DNA of 52,359 nt from a virus. This document shows positions 25,048-32,161 of the stretch, piece after piece. Every line of letters begins with the position of its first letter. Position 1 is the first letter of the stretch. A program made the position numbers and the translations under genes. The stretch covers positions 1 through 52,359 of IMG/VR virus record IMGVR_UViG_3300027365_000018; one strand, written 5' to 3'. A model generated the notes under the pieces. The model made no database searches and was not told where the DNA came from. It saw only the letters and a program-made list of their open reading frames with translations.

Positions 25048-25204
25048 TGGTGCGTCCCTCCAGGAACTCCCGGGCTGCCTCGGGCGCGTCGTCGCGCAGG
25101 CGCTCGGCGGTGAGTCGGTACATGCAGCCGTCGAGCGTCACCACGTCGGTGCCGCCGGCGGCGAGTAGATGGCGGATGGCTCGGCGAGCCGTTTCCTCGT
25201 CCAT
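25034..25204 (-). CDS. Small hypothetical protein
   Basis: The 56-residue protein starts at ATG 25204 after GGGGGTG and contains a helical N-terminus (EETARRAIRHLLAAGG) and Arg/Glu-rich end. It overlaps the next gene by 14 bases. No function known. Confidence 0.6.
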   Translation of the reverse strand: MDEETARRAIRHLLAAGGTDVVTLDGCMYRLTAERLRDDAPEAAREFLEGRTNDQQ

Positions 25205-25205
25205 G

Positions 25206-25418
25206 TCACCCCCGGTACAGCTGCAGCAGGGGCTCGGCCTGGCCGTTCCAGCGCGCGTGGAATGCAGCGAGACGGGCACGGTTGGCGGGGTCAGAAGGAG
25301 CCCGATACGCCCGGCAGCCGATGATGGGGCGATCCGGCCCTGTGATGACGATGCCCCGGGCGCGCTGCTGCGAGCGATGCTCGGCGACAAGGGCGCGGCG
25401 GTGGGTGATGATGCTCAT
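25206..25418 (-). CDS. Small basic hypothetical protein
   Basis: The 70-residue Arg-rich protein has GGAGGACC upstream of ATG 25418. It contains HRRALVAEHRSQQRARGIVITG followed by a conserved-looking GCRAYRAPSDPANRARLAAFHARW segment. It overlaps the previous stop (ATGA). No family recognised. Confidence 0.6.
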   Translation of the reverse strand: MSIITHRRALVAEHRSQQRARGIVITGPDRPIIGCRAYRAPSDPANRARLAAFHARWNGQAEPLLQLYRG

Positions 25419-25570
25419 GGGCGGTCCTCCAGAATGTGCATGGCATAGGCGACGGCGACGCCGCCGGTGCCGATGGCGGCCAGCATCAGGACGAGGTAGG
25501 CGTAGGCCCACAGGCCCGGGCTGTGGATGCCCAGGGCGCCGAACACGGCGTCGAGGATGGCGGCGATCAT
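25415..25570 (-). CDS. Small membrane protein
   Basis: A 51-residue frame from ATG 25570, with GGAGG upstream, encodes a short N-terminal hydrophobic helix (IAAILDAVFGALGI) and a second transmembrane-like segment (WAYAYLVLMLAAIGTGGVAVAYA). It ends in the ATGA overlap with the next gene. The strong ribosome site and tight packing support expression. Function unknown. Confidence 0.6.
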   Translation of the reverse strand: MIAAILDAVFGALGIHSPGLWAYAYLVLMLAAIGTGGVAVAYAMHILEDRP

Positions 25571-25728
25571 GCGGACCTCCTGACGGTGCGGATCGTGGCG
25601 TCGGGGATGCCGGCGCGCCGGGCTGCCGCCTTGGCGGCCTTGCGGCTGGCGAACGGGGATCCGGGCAGTTCACAGCGCGGTACGCTGCGCCCGGCGTGGG
25701 GCTGGATGACGAGATAGCGGGCGGTCAC
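25567..25728 (-). CDS. Small basic hypothetical protein
   Basis: About 53 residues from a GTG start overlapping the previous stop (GTGA). The sequence has a short strand region (ARYLVIQPHAG) and a basic helix (SRKAAKAAARRAGI). Its stop overlaps the next start (ATGA). No function known. Confidence 0.55.
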   Translation of the reverse strand: MTARYLVIQPHAGRSVPRCELPGSPFASRKAAKAAARRAGIPDATIRTVRRSA

Positions 25729-25862
25729 TGGTACACCTCCCGCAGGTCGCGCTCGAGTTGCCGGCGCTCCTGCAGCTTCTCGATGTCCCGGCGACGGCGG
25801 AAAAGAACAGCTGCCCGGCGATCCTTGGCGATCTTTTGTTCCCAATCAGTCATCGGTGTCAT
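25725..25862 (-). CDS. Small charged hypothetical protein
   Basis: The 45-residue protein is a single highly charged helix (DWEQKIAKDRRAAVLFRRRRDIEKLQERRQLERDLREVYQ). GGAGAG precedes ATG 25862. It is coupled to the next gene through a GTGA overlap. Role unknown. Confidence 0.6.
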   Translation of the reverse strand: MTPMTDWEQKIAKDRRAAVLFRRRRDIEKLQERRQLERDLREVYQ

Positions 25863-25955
25863 GTGATCTCTCCTTGTTGTCTTTTGGGTGAGCGCTGCCG
25901 CACGCGGTTGCCTAGCCGCGTGTGATAAGGCATGCATCAGCGGGAACGCTCACTC

Positions 25956-25980
25956 AAAAAAAGCCCGCAGGGATGCGGGC
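25956..25980 (-). terminator. Intrinsic terminator in the leftward operon
   Basis: Reverse strand TGCGGGC pairs in reverse with GCCCGCA (GCCCGCA-TCCC-TGCGGGC as transcribed), followed by TTTTTTT. It lies between the CxxC gene 26216-26428 and the gene block that starts at 25862. Confidence 0.85.
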
Positions 25981-26027
25981 AAGCAGGGTTCTTCAGTAAG
26001 GGATGCGCCGGCCTTGGTTCGACGCAT

Positions 26028-26178
26028 CGGGGTGACAGCCGCCCGGAATCGAACCGAGAGTGCTGGCTGGGTTTGTTCGCCCCGGTGATCAAGCGGGGCG
26101 TGAGATGTTTCGCTACTGGCCGCTAAGCCGATCGCTCAATCTCACCAGTCAGCTCCGCTCCTGCCGACTGTCACTCCG
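26028..26178. other. Structured non-coding segment of unknown function
   Basis: No credible gene covers 25981-26215. A 14-position long-range helix (26028-26041 with 26165-26178; one mismatch, one wobble) encloses a hairpin CGCCCCG/CGGGGCG (26078-26100), a GTGAGAT/ATCTCAC hairpin (26100-26145) and, on the reverse strand, a tRNA T-arm-like sequence (CTCGG-TTCGATT-CCGGG, about 26043-26060). The fold does not close as a normal tRNA. It lies inside the leftward transcript, so an RNA element is the likely reading. Confidence 0.4.
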
Positions 26179-26215
26179 ATACGCCCGCAGATTACCCGCT
26201 GCGGCCCGGGTGGCA

Positions 26216-26428
26216 TCACTGCTTTTCCTTCAGTGCTATTTCGTGCGTCTTTGCACAGCTTTTGCAGATGACTACCCAATCGCCAAGATGATCTAGCGTT
26301 TGATGGATAAGCATGGTTCCACCATTTCTGACTCTGTCATCTATTTCGCCATCGCCGTAATTCAGGTTCGCGTCGTAGAAGACCTTGCGTTGGCATACGT
26401 CACATAGCCGATAATCTGCTTCCGCCAT
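26216..26428 (-). CDS. Small putative zinc-binding protein
   Basis: The 70-residue protein carries two CxxC pairs, CDVC (about 9-12) and CKSC (about 55-58), suggesting a zinc ribbon. GGAGG precedes ATG 26428. It is an early gene of the leftward operon. No family recognised. Confidence 0.7.
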   Translation of the reverse strand: MAEADYRLCDVCQRKVFYDANLNYGDGEIDDRVRNGGTMLIHQTLDHLGDWVVICKSCAKTHEIALKEKQ

Positions 26429-26528
26429 CTCCCCTCCTCGCCCTAGGCGCTGTGTTGTGTGGTTGGGCAGATATTCTCAGCCTCTGCCCAGGGCGCTTGG
26501 CCGCACTACGCAGCGGATCGCGTGTTGC

Positions 26529-26738
26529 TCACCCGGGCGGTAATGGACCTTTTCCATTAGCCGCCAATGCTTGCTGATGAAAGTCCTGAATTTTCTCCAG
26601 CGCATACTCGCGATCTTCATCACTCTCAATAGACGAGAAGACTTCAATTGCCACGCCGCGCACCGGACCTTCCATTTCAGATGTGACGCTTTCACCCCAA
26701 ACCTTGCATTTGGCATAGTGCTTTTTTCGTGACGCCAT
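26529..26738 (-). CDS. Small hypothetical early protein
   Basis: ATG 26738 with AGGAG upstream gives a 69-residue protein: basic N-terminus (ASRKKHYAKCKVWGE) and an acidic, helical rest (DEDREYALEKIQDFHQQAL). It is the first well-supported gene after the leftward promoter. Function unknown. Confidence 0.65.
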   Translation of the reverse strand: MASRKKHYAKCKVWGESVTSEMEGPVRGVAIEVFSSIESDEDREYALEKIQDFHQQALAANGKGPLPPG

Positions 26739-27237
26739 AACCGTCTCCTCTGTTTGTCTGCATTTACGCACCCCGAAACCGACTCATCGAATCGGCTTTG
26801 GGATGGCCACTGCCGGAGCAATGGCCGATGGCACTCTCGCAGTTCCCGCGCCTTCTCAACCGCTGCGATGGCAGTCGATCCGGGCTCTCATTGGTTGGGC
26901 TGCGGACTTCCCTCCCCGGCGCTTAATCGCGTTGCGCCGCTTCACTGGGCTATTACGACGCCGCCTGTACAGTCCGACTTGTTGCCCTGGCTGGTGTGGG
27001 CACAGGCGACGAAGATGGCGATGGATGACTTCCCGCGCTCCCGAAGGACGCGGCACGCATCGCCTCTAACTTTGCTTTACGTCATCACCGGGCTGATCCG
27101 GTGCATCTCGGCTACTGGCAACTCAGTCCAGCTCGCCCTCGGCTCCCCGCGTATGTGTCAGACGTCCCGCGGATCTAAGCGTCGGCCACATTGCCCGGTG
27201 GCTCGGGTCGGCCTGTGAGGGCCTGGTTGTTTTCGAA
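26739..27237. other. Leader of the leftward transcript, no firm gene
   Basis: About 500 bases separate the leftward promoter from the first firm gene. The only reverse-strand frame of interest is the Arg-rich 26856-27056 candidate, listed separately. No convincing rightward gene is seen. In lambda-like phages this position holds antitermination functions (N, nut or put), but no boxB or put motif could be identified by eye. Confidence 0.5.
26856..27056 (-). CDS. Candidate Arg-rich leader protein
   Basis: A GTG start with GAGG six bases upstream would encode 66 residues, very rich in Arg (YRRRRNSPVKRRNAIKRRGG, about 32-51). It would be the first product of the leftward transcript, where lambda carries the Arg-rich antiterminator N. 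There is no sequence recognition behind this. It may simply be a chance frame in GC-rich DNA. Confidence 0.3.
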   Translation of the reverse strand: MPRPSGAREVIHRHLRRLCPHQPGQQVGLYRRRRNSPVKRRNAIKRRGGKSAAQPMRARIDCHRSG

Positions 27238-27297
27238 ACAACCTAAGTTGTAATTCAAGGTATAACTCCGGTTGTTTCCTGTCAACACCTAGGTTGT
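27238..27297. promoter_or_regulatory. OL operator cluster with leftward promoter PL
   Basis: Three repressor-like sites with the consensus ACAACCTnnGTTGT lie at 27238-27251, 27262-27275 and 27284-27297, 22-24 bases apart. On the reverse strand a perfect TTGACA (27280-27285) is followed after 17 bases by TACCTT (27257-27262), or after 15 by TATACC. The promoter overlaps two of the operators, so repressor binding would block it. It should drive the leftward operon down to xis. Confidence 0.75.
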
Positions 27298-27316
27298 AAT
27301 TTTCGACGCAGGCATG

Positions 27317-27340
27317 AAAAAGCCCGCCGGGTGGCGGGCT
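27317..27340 (-). terminator. Intrinsic terminator after the immunity-cargo genes
   Basis: Reverse strand AGCCCGCC-ACCC-GGCGGGCT has an 8-bp stem followed by TTTTT. It ends the transcript of cI and the two small genes before PL. Confidence 0.85.
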
Positions 27341-27359
27341 CTGTGGAGTCAGGCGGGAG

Positions 27360-27509
27360 TCAGCGGCACATATCGAAGCCGGGCACCATCCAGTCAGCGA
27401 CGGTGAACAGCAGCACGGTGTGCACCTCGTTGTCGCCGCAGTAGCGAGTCACCGGGATGCCGAACCCCAGGATCACCGCGGCGCCGAGGACGATCTGCCA
27501 GGTGCGCAT
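27360..27509 (-). CDS. Small membrane protein of the immunity region
   Basis: A 49-residue frame starts at ATG 27509 inside the stop of the upstream gene (ATGA). It begins with a hydrophobic helix (WQIVLGAAVILGFGIPV) and contains two Cys. Coupling to the secreted-protein gene suggests both are made in the lysogen. No family recognised. Confidence 0.55.
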   Translation of the reverse strand: MRTWQIVLGAAVILGFGIPVTRYCGDNEVHTVLLFTVADWMVPGFDMCR

Positions 27510-27874
27510 CAGCAGCCGGCGATGCCGCAGTTGCTGATGCCCCGGCCGGTCAGGCTGCCGCCCGAGCCGTAGTTATTGCCGTAGCTGTTGCCGTAGTCGT
27601 GCGTCGTGCTGCTCCAGGTGTCGCCACTGGAGTCGATGCCGCGGTGGTGGGTGGTGTTGCCGTAGGTGGTGCTGTTCTGGCTCCAGGTCGAGCCGGTTCT
27701 GGGGTTGGATCCGCTGATGTGGGTGCGGTTGCCGTAGCGCTGGATGTTGTAGCTGTTGCCGCTCTGGGCGTCGTAGCAGTGCTGGAACGAGCCGCTGCCG
27801 GTGCAGGCAGCCTGGGCGGAGAGTGACAGCAGGGCAGCCGTGAGGCCGCCTGCAAGGGCGATTGCGATCTTCAT
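27509..27874 (-). CDS. Secreted Gly/Ser/Asn-rich protein (lysogeny cargo)
   Basis: The 121-residue protein has a clear Sec signal peptide (MKIAIALAGGLTAALLSLSAQA, cleavage after AQA at ~22). The mature part contains four Cys and is rich in Gly, Ser, Asn and Tyr, with low-complexity HHRGIDSSGDTW and YGNSYGNNYGSGG segments. It lies after cI on the same strand and before the shared terminator, so it is likely expressed in the lysogen as envelope cargo. Function unknown. Confidence 0.75.
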   Translation of the reverse strand: MKIAIALAGGLTAALLSLSAQAACTGSGSFQHCYDAQSGNSYNIQRYGNRTHISGSNPRTGSTWSQNSTTYGNTTHHRGIDSSGDTWSSTTHDYGNSYGNNYGSGGSLTGRGISNCGIAGC

Positions 27875-27943
27875 AGTCAGTTCCCTGATGGTGCGTTTCC
27901 GGCCGCTCTGATGGCAAGCCTGGTACTCAGGGTAGCATCCGAA

Positions 27944-28627
27944 TCAGACTTCGGTGCCGGCGAAGATGACGGTTCCGACGATCTCGCAGTTGCCGTTGAT
28001 CGGGACGTATTTCTCCGGCCAGTTGGGGTTCATGGCCTTGAGCATCTTCTGATCGCCGTCCTCGATGTATTGCTTGAACGTGGCCTTGTCCTGATCCACC
28101 AGCTTGGCGACGACCTTCTTGCCGCTGATCGCCGGCACCTCCGGATCGACGAAGATGATGCTGCCCTGGGGGAACGTCGGGGCCATTGAGTCGCCCTCGA
28201 CGCGCAGGGCAAAGGTGTGCTCGCTGCACTCGACCGGGCAGGGCCAGTGCTTCACCTCCGTCAGATCCAGGCCTTCGAGGCTCTCCATGTCCGTCCAGGC
28301 CCCGGCCTGCACCCAGGAGATCTCCGGTACCGCACGGATGCGGCTGGTGACCGGAGAGACGTTGGCTTTCCCGCTGGGATTCAGTTCGTAGACGTTGCCG
28401 CGATCCCTGACGTCAGCGATCAACCCCGGGTCCACACCGTATTCCAGCCATTCCGCCGTCACGCCCAGCGTGCGCGCGATTGCAGACAGCTTTCGCGAAC
28501 TCTTGGCCTGCCCGCTTTCCAGCTTCTGATAGGCGGCCTGAGAGATGCCGGACATCCGCGCCACTTCCTGCTGCGTCAGCCCGTGTTCCCGCCGCTTTGC
28601 GATGAGTCGATTCCGGAGAGTGTTCAT
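27944..28627 (-). CDS. cI: CI-type repressor with S24 peptidase domain
   Basis: The ~227-residue repressor has an N-terminal helix-turn-helix (LTQQEVARMSGISQAAYQKLESGQ, about 17-40) and a C-terminal LexA/S24 domain. An Ala-Gly autocleavage site is at QAGAW, the catalytic Ser is in GDSMAPTF and the Lys in GKKVVAKLV. RecA-stimulated self-cleavage would trigger induction after DNA damage. ATG 28627 is taken as start; a longer frame to 28663 would overlap the operator at 28640-28653. It is flanked by OL and OR, like lambda cI. Confidence 0.93.
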   Translation of the reverse strand: MNTLRNRLIAKRREHGLTQQEVARMSGISQAAYQKLESGQAKSSRKLSAIARTLGVTAEWLEYGVDPGLIADVRDRGNVYELNPSGKANVSPVTSRIRAVPEISWVQAGAWTDMESLEGLDLTEVKHWPCPVECSEHTFALRVEGDSMAPTFPQGSIIFVDPEVPAISGKKVVAKLVDQDKATFKQYIEDGDQKMLKAMNPNWPEKYVPINGNCEIVGTVIFAGTEV

Positions 28628-28639
28628 ATCCGGAAAGCT

Positions 28640-28700
28640 ACAACCGAGGTTGTACATTGACAAATCACCTTGGAAGTAATTAGATTACAACCTATGTTGT
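28640..28700. promoter_or_regulatory. OR operator cluster with rightward promoter PR
   Basis: Operator-like sites lie at 28640-28653 (ACAACCGAGGTTGT), 28664-28677 (degenerate) and 28687-28700 (ACAACCTATGTTGT), spaced 23-24 bases. Perfect -35 TTGACA (28657-28662), a 17-base spacer and -10 TTAGAT (28680-28685) form a strong rightward promoter. The middle site falls in the spacer and the third just after the -10 box. It should control the cro-like gene and rightward early operon. Confidence 0.8.
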
Positions 28701-28713
28701 TTGAGGGCTTGTT

Positions 28714-28971
28714 ATGACCACAAAGGTGATAATGCCGAGCATGGCGAAGCAGAAGAGGCTGATCGCGAAGGCGATCAAGCTCCTCGGCAATCGGCAGACG
28801 TCGATGGCCGACGCCCTTGAGTGCTCCCAGACGATGGTCTGGAAGCTCCTGAATGGTCATGCCCGCGTATCCATCCGCATGGCTCGCAAGATTCACCGCG
28901 CCACCCACGGCGAATGCGCTGAATACGAGCTGCGGCCCGACTTCTTCGAGCGGCCCACCGAGGCCGCTTGA
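28714..28971 (+). CDS. Cro/YdaS-like transcriptional regulator
   Basis: The 85-residue protein contains a YdaS-type helix-turn-helix (KAIKLLGNRQTSMADALECSQTMVWKLLNGHARVSIRMARKIHRAT, about 19-63) and the ending YELRPDFF typical of that Cro-like family. GAGGG precedes the first ATG. Divergent to cI and sharing the OR region, it probably acts as Cro, favouring lytic growth. Confidence 0.85.
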   Translation: MTTKVIMPSMAKQKRLIAKAIKLLGNRQTSMADALECSQTMVWKLLNGHARVSIRMARKIHRATHGECAEYELRPDFFERPTEAA

Positions 28972-29028
28972 AGCACCGAAGCCGCTCGTGAGAGCCGCGA
29001 CCATCGCAACCAGCAGTAGGGGATCAAC

Positions 29029-29355
29029 ATGGATCGCTATCTCTCCGATGACCGTCGTCGCAAGCCGGAAGGCGAGCACCTCGACCAGGTGGTGAAAGTG
29101 CGCTTCACCGAGGGCGAGCTGGAGGAACTCCAGGCCGCAGCGACGATGCAGACCGGCGGGCGACTTGCGCCCTATCTCCACGACCTCGTCATGGAGGCGC
29201 ACGAGATCCGCCAGAAACGCCACGCCCAGTTGCTCGATGACCTGGCCAACGGCAATCCGCTGAGTGACGAAAGCCGCGAGGCGGCAACGATGATGCTCCA
29301 GCGAATGGCCGAGCACGGACTCATGCGAAGCGTGGCTCAACAGCTGACGGCCTGA
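29029..29355 (+). CDS. Hypothetical early protein
   Basis: The 108-residue protein has a strand-helix-helix-like region (VVKVRFTEGELEELQAAATMQTGGRLAPYLHDLVMEA, about 21-57) of ribbon-helix-helix type. AGTAGGGG precedes the ATG. It follows the cro-like gene in the rightward operon; a DNA-binding role is possible but not shown. Confidence 0.65.
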   Translation: MDRYLSDDRRRKPEGEHLDQVVKVRFTEGELEELQAAATMQTGGRLAPYLHDLVMEAHEIRQKRHAQLLDDLANGNPLSDESREAATMMLQRMAEHGLMRSVAQQLTA

Positions 29356-29375
29356 CAGGGCCTTGGGAGGAAAGT

Positions 29376-29585
29376 GTGTTCGATCGACAGATGGCTCAGG
29401 TCGCGCTCGAGCGAATGGACCCGGCGATACGATCGCTGGCTGAGGCCCAGGCAAAAGCGAGAGGGGTATCGGCGATCGATGCGGTGCTCGAAGCCGGCCT
29501 GCGGGTAGCCAGCGAGCAGACAGGAGAGGCGCTCTATGCGCTGAAACGCAGTCAGTCACGTCCGCAACTGCGGGCCGTCCAGTAA
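29376..29585 (+). CDS. Small hypothetical early protein
   Basis: The 69-residue protein has a GTG start with GGGAGGAAA upstream. It is mostly helical (ALERMDPAIRSLAEAQAKARGVSAIDAVLEAGLRVA) with a basic end. No family recognised. Confidence 0.6.
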   Translation: MFDRQMAQVALERMDPAIRSLAEAQAKARGVSAIDAVLEAGLRVASEQTGEALYALKRSQSRPQLRAVQ

Positions 29586-29597
29586 CCGGAAACGAGA

Positions 29598-29635
29598 AAG
29601 CCCCGGCGGGCTGTGGGGGCCATGTGCCGGGGCTT
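29598..29635 (+). terminator. Long-loop hairpin before the replication gene
   Basis: AAGCCCCGGC (29598-29607) and GCCGGGGCTT (29626-29635) form a 10-bp perfect stem with an 18-base loop. There is no long T-run, so termination is uncertain. It could be a tR-like site in the rightward operon. Confidence 0.45.
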
Positions 29636-29650
29636 GCAGAGGATTTCAGT

Positions 29651-30565
29651 ATGACAAACGTTGCCGAGCTTGACCAGTACCGTGCGCGCCGAGAGGGCGC
29701 CCAATCGTCAGGCCCTGATAGTTCTCAGGGGCCTGCAAGGAGTCCGCAGGTGGAGGATGGGTTCACTCGCATCGCGAACGAGCTTTTCAGCGCGCTCATC
29801 CAGGCGCCGATGACGGATCGAGAGCGCCGTGTGGCACTGGCTGTCGTCCGCCTGACCTATGGCTGGAACAAGAAGGCCGACCGCATTGCAGACAGCCAAC
29901 TGTCCGAGATCGCCGGCATGCCGCGCCAGAAGGTCAACAAGGTCAAGCAGCAGCTCATCGCCAAGAAGATCATCAAGTCGGAGGGTAGCGGTCACGGCAT
30001 CCTCTCGATCAACAAGCACTTCGATCAGTGGGATTTCGGGGCCAAACATACCCCGATCCAAAAGGGTGACAAAAGGGGTGACACTGTCACCCACGAGGGT
30101 GACAAAGTTTGTACCCCACGGGGGTGCACACCAAAGACAGAAGACATGAATACTCTCTCTAACGAGAGAGAGCGTATCGGCGAGCCGACACGCGATGCGT
30201 CCGTCGGTGATAAACCGAAGTCCAAGACCCTGCCCGACTGCCCGCACAACGAGATCCTCGACCTGTGGGCCGAGGTCATGCCCGACAAGCGTCAGCCCGC
30301 CAAGAACCTTTGGCAAGGCACCGAGCGTGCCCGCCACCTGGCCGCCCGTTGGAAAGCCGGATTCAGCATCAAGCACGAGCGCACCGGCGAACCCCTGTAC
30401 ACCACCCGCGAGGAAGGCATCGCGTGGTGGGGCCGGTTCTTCCAGTTCCTGCGCAAGTCCGAGTTCCTGATGAGCGACCACCGCTGGTTCGGCCTGCAGT
30501 GGGTCGTGAAGCGCGAGAACTTCGTCAAGATCATGGAGCTGGCCTACCACGGGGGTAACGCATGA
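29651..30565 (+). CDS. O: O-type replication initiation protein
   Basis: The ~304-residue protein has the phage replication-O N-terminal winged helix (DGFTRIANELFSALIQAPMTDRERRVALAVVRLTYGWNKKADRI, about 37-80, then LSEIAGMPRQKVNKVKQQL). A variable, likely disordered middle follows, then a C-terminal region (200-300). It should bind the iterons within its own gene and recruit the helicase. ATG 29651 follows GAGG; a frame nine codons longer exists. Its stop overlaps dnaB (ATGA). Confidence 0.9.
   Translation: MTNVAELDQYRARREGAQSSGPDSSQGPARSPQVEDGFTRIANELFSALIQAPMTDRERRVALAVVRLTYGWNKKADRIADSQLSEIAGMPRQKVNKVKQQLIAKKIIKSEGSGHGILSINKHFDQWDFGAKHTPIQKGDKRGDTVTHEGDKVCTPRGCTPKTEDMNTLSNERERIGEPTRDASVGDKPKSKTLPDCPHNEILDLWAEVMPDKRQPAKNLWQGTERARHLAARWKAGFSIKHERTGEPLYTTREEGIAWWGRFFQFLRKSEFLMSDHRWFGLQWVVKRENFVKIMELAYHGGNA
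30064..30172 (+). other. Candidate replication origin (iterons in gene O)
   Basis: Four GGGTGACA copies occur in 41 bases: forward at 30064-30071, 30076-30083 and 30097-30104, reverse at 30085-30092. A CTCTCTCT/GAGAGAGAG hairpin follows at about 30153-30172. Lambda has its iterons in the same place, inside O, next to a meltable region. Use as an origin is inferred. Confidence 0.6.
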
Positions 30566-31944
30566 GCCTGTTTTCGCACGAAGCCGAGCAGAGCGTCATC
30601 GGTGCCTGCCTGCTCGAGAACCGCCTGATCGACAAGGTCTCCGACGTACTGGGTCACGCTGACTTCGCCTCCCTGGAGCACGCCGTGATCTGGTCGGCTA
30701 TGACCCGCGTCCGCAACGCCGGCGAGGCGGTGGACATCATCTCCGTCTCCGAGCGCCTCGAGAGCGACCGGACGGATCAGGAGGTCGGCGGGCTGGCCTA
30801 CCTCGCCGAGATCGCCAAGAACACGCCCAGCGCGGCCAATGCGCTGACCTACGCCGGCATCGTTGCCGATCTCGCCGCTCGCCGCCGGCTGCTGGAGTCC
30901 CTGACCGCCATCGAGGAGATGACCCGGGACAAGCAGCAGGCGCTGATGACGATCGTGGATGACGCCCAGGGGCGCCTGGCCAAGCTGATCCGCGCCGATG
31001 CCGACCAGGCGGGCCCGATGAGCGCCGACCTGGCCGACATGATCGATGAGATCGACCGCAAGTGGAACGGCGAGGAGGAGGCCATGGGCCTGTCCTTCGG
31101 CCTGACCGACCTCGACGCTAGGACCATGGGCATGCACCCCGGCCAGCTGATTCTCGTCGGCGGCCGCCCGGCGATGGGCAAGACCGCCTTCGCCCTGAAC
31201 ATCCTGCGCGCCTGCTGCGTGCGCGATCGCCGCCCGGCCGTGGTGTTCTCGATGGAGATGGACCGCCGGGCCCTGCGTAACCGCATGGCCGCTGCTATCG
31301 GCAACCTGCCGCTGCGCGCCATCCGCGACCCGAAGAGCTGCATGACGGACGAGCTGTGGCCGAAGCTCACCGACTCGGTCAACTCGCTCAAGGATGCGCC
31401 GCTGATCGTCGATGACCGCGCCGGCATGTCGCCCAACCAGATCCGCGGTGCCGCCAAGCGCTGGCGTGACCACTACGGCGACCTGGGCATCGTGGTCGTG
31501 GACTACCTGCAGCTGATGCGCCCGGACGGCAAGCACAACTCCCGGGAGCAGGAGGTGGCCGAGGCCAGCCGGACCATGAAGCTGATGGCCAAGGAGCTGG
31601 GCTGCCCGGTGGTGGCGCTCTCGCAGCTCAATCGCAGCCTCGAGCAGCGCAGCGACAAGCGCCCGCAGATGTCCGACCTGCGTGAATCCGGCGCCTTGGA
31701 GCAGGACGCCGACCTGATCCTGTTCCTGTACCGGGACGAGGTCTACCACCCGAACAACGAGGCGACCCGCGGCATCGCCGAGATCATCCTCGGCAAGCAG
31801 CGCGAGGGCGAGCTGGGCACCGTCTACGCCAGCTCCCAGCTGGGCAATGCGCGCTTCGCCGACCTGGACGCCGAGACGATTCGCAACCTGCGCAACCCCG
31901 AGCCAGCGGCCCCGGCCCCGCGCTCAGCCATGGCGGAGTTCTGA
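30562..31944 (+). CDS. dnaB: Replicative DNA helicase (DnaB-type)
   Basis: The 460-residue protein unwinds DNA at the fork. It has the DnaB N-terminal helical domain (4-105), Walker A GRPAMGKT (near 203-210), Walker B IVVVDYLQLM (~312-321), and the conserved LSQLNRSLEQRSDKRPQMSDLRESGALEQDAD segment. The Arg finger region follows (FLYRDE...). It is coupled to O by an ATGA overlap, so initiator and helicase are made together. It replaces the helicase loader (P/DnaC) found in lambda. Confidence 0.97.
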   Translation: MSLFSHEAEQSVIGACLLENRLIDKVSDVLGHADFASLEHAVIWSAMTRVRNAGEAVDIISVSERLESDRTDQEVGGLAYLAEIAKNTPSAANALTYAGIVADLAARRRLLESLTAIEEMTRDKQQALMTIVDDAQGRLAKLIRADADQAGPMSADLADMIDEIDRKWNGEEEAMGLSFGLTDLDARTMGMHPGQLILVGGRPAMGKTAFALNILRACCVRDRRPAVVFSMEMDRRALRNRMAAAIGNLPLRAIRDPKSCMTDELWPKLTDSVNSLKDAPLIVDDRAGMSPNQIRGAAKRWRDHYGDLGIVVVDYLQLMRPDGKHNSREQEVAEASRTMKLMAKELGCPVVALSQLNRSLEQRSDKRPQMSDLRESGALEQDADLILFLYRDEVYHPNNEATRGIAEIILGKQREGELGTVYASSQLGNARFADLDAETIRNLRNPEPAAPAPRSAMAEF

Positions 31945-31945
31945 C

Positions 31946-32161
31946 ATGACGACCTCGATCGATACCGTGCTGACCTCGCGCGAGATCGCGCACCTCGAGC
32001 GCCGCGGCATCCGGCCGGAGCGCTTCTATCCGTCAACCGGCGAACTGCTGGTCTGGGTGAACGGCGAGCCCTACGGCCTGAGCCTGCACCGCGTGAAGCA
32101 GATGGCCCGGCCGACACTCATCGACCGCGTTCGCGATTGGATTGGAGGGATTGCCGCATGA
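31946..32161 (+). CDS. Hypothetical protein
   Basis: The 71-residue protein starts immediately after the helicase stop. It contains LTSREIAHLERRGIRPERFY and VNGEPYGLSLHRVKQMAR. Its stop overlaps the next gene's start (ATGA). No family recognised. Confidence 0.65.
   Translation: MTTSIDTVLTSREIAHLERRGIRPERFYPSTGELLVWVNGEPYGLSLHRVKQMARPTLIDRVRDWIGGIAA

Noticed and set aside
26028-26178. Reverse-strand tRNA gene
   Set aside because: A T-arm-like GGTTCGATTCC is present, but acceptor, D and anticodon arms cannot be placed with normal spacing, and no CCA follows.
26754-27218. Rightward 154-codon frame in the leader region
   Set aside because: Composition is unlike the neighbouring genes, there is no ribosome site, and it runs against PL transcription.
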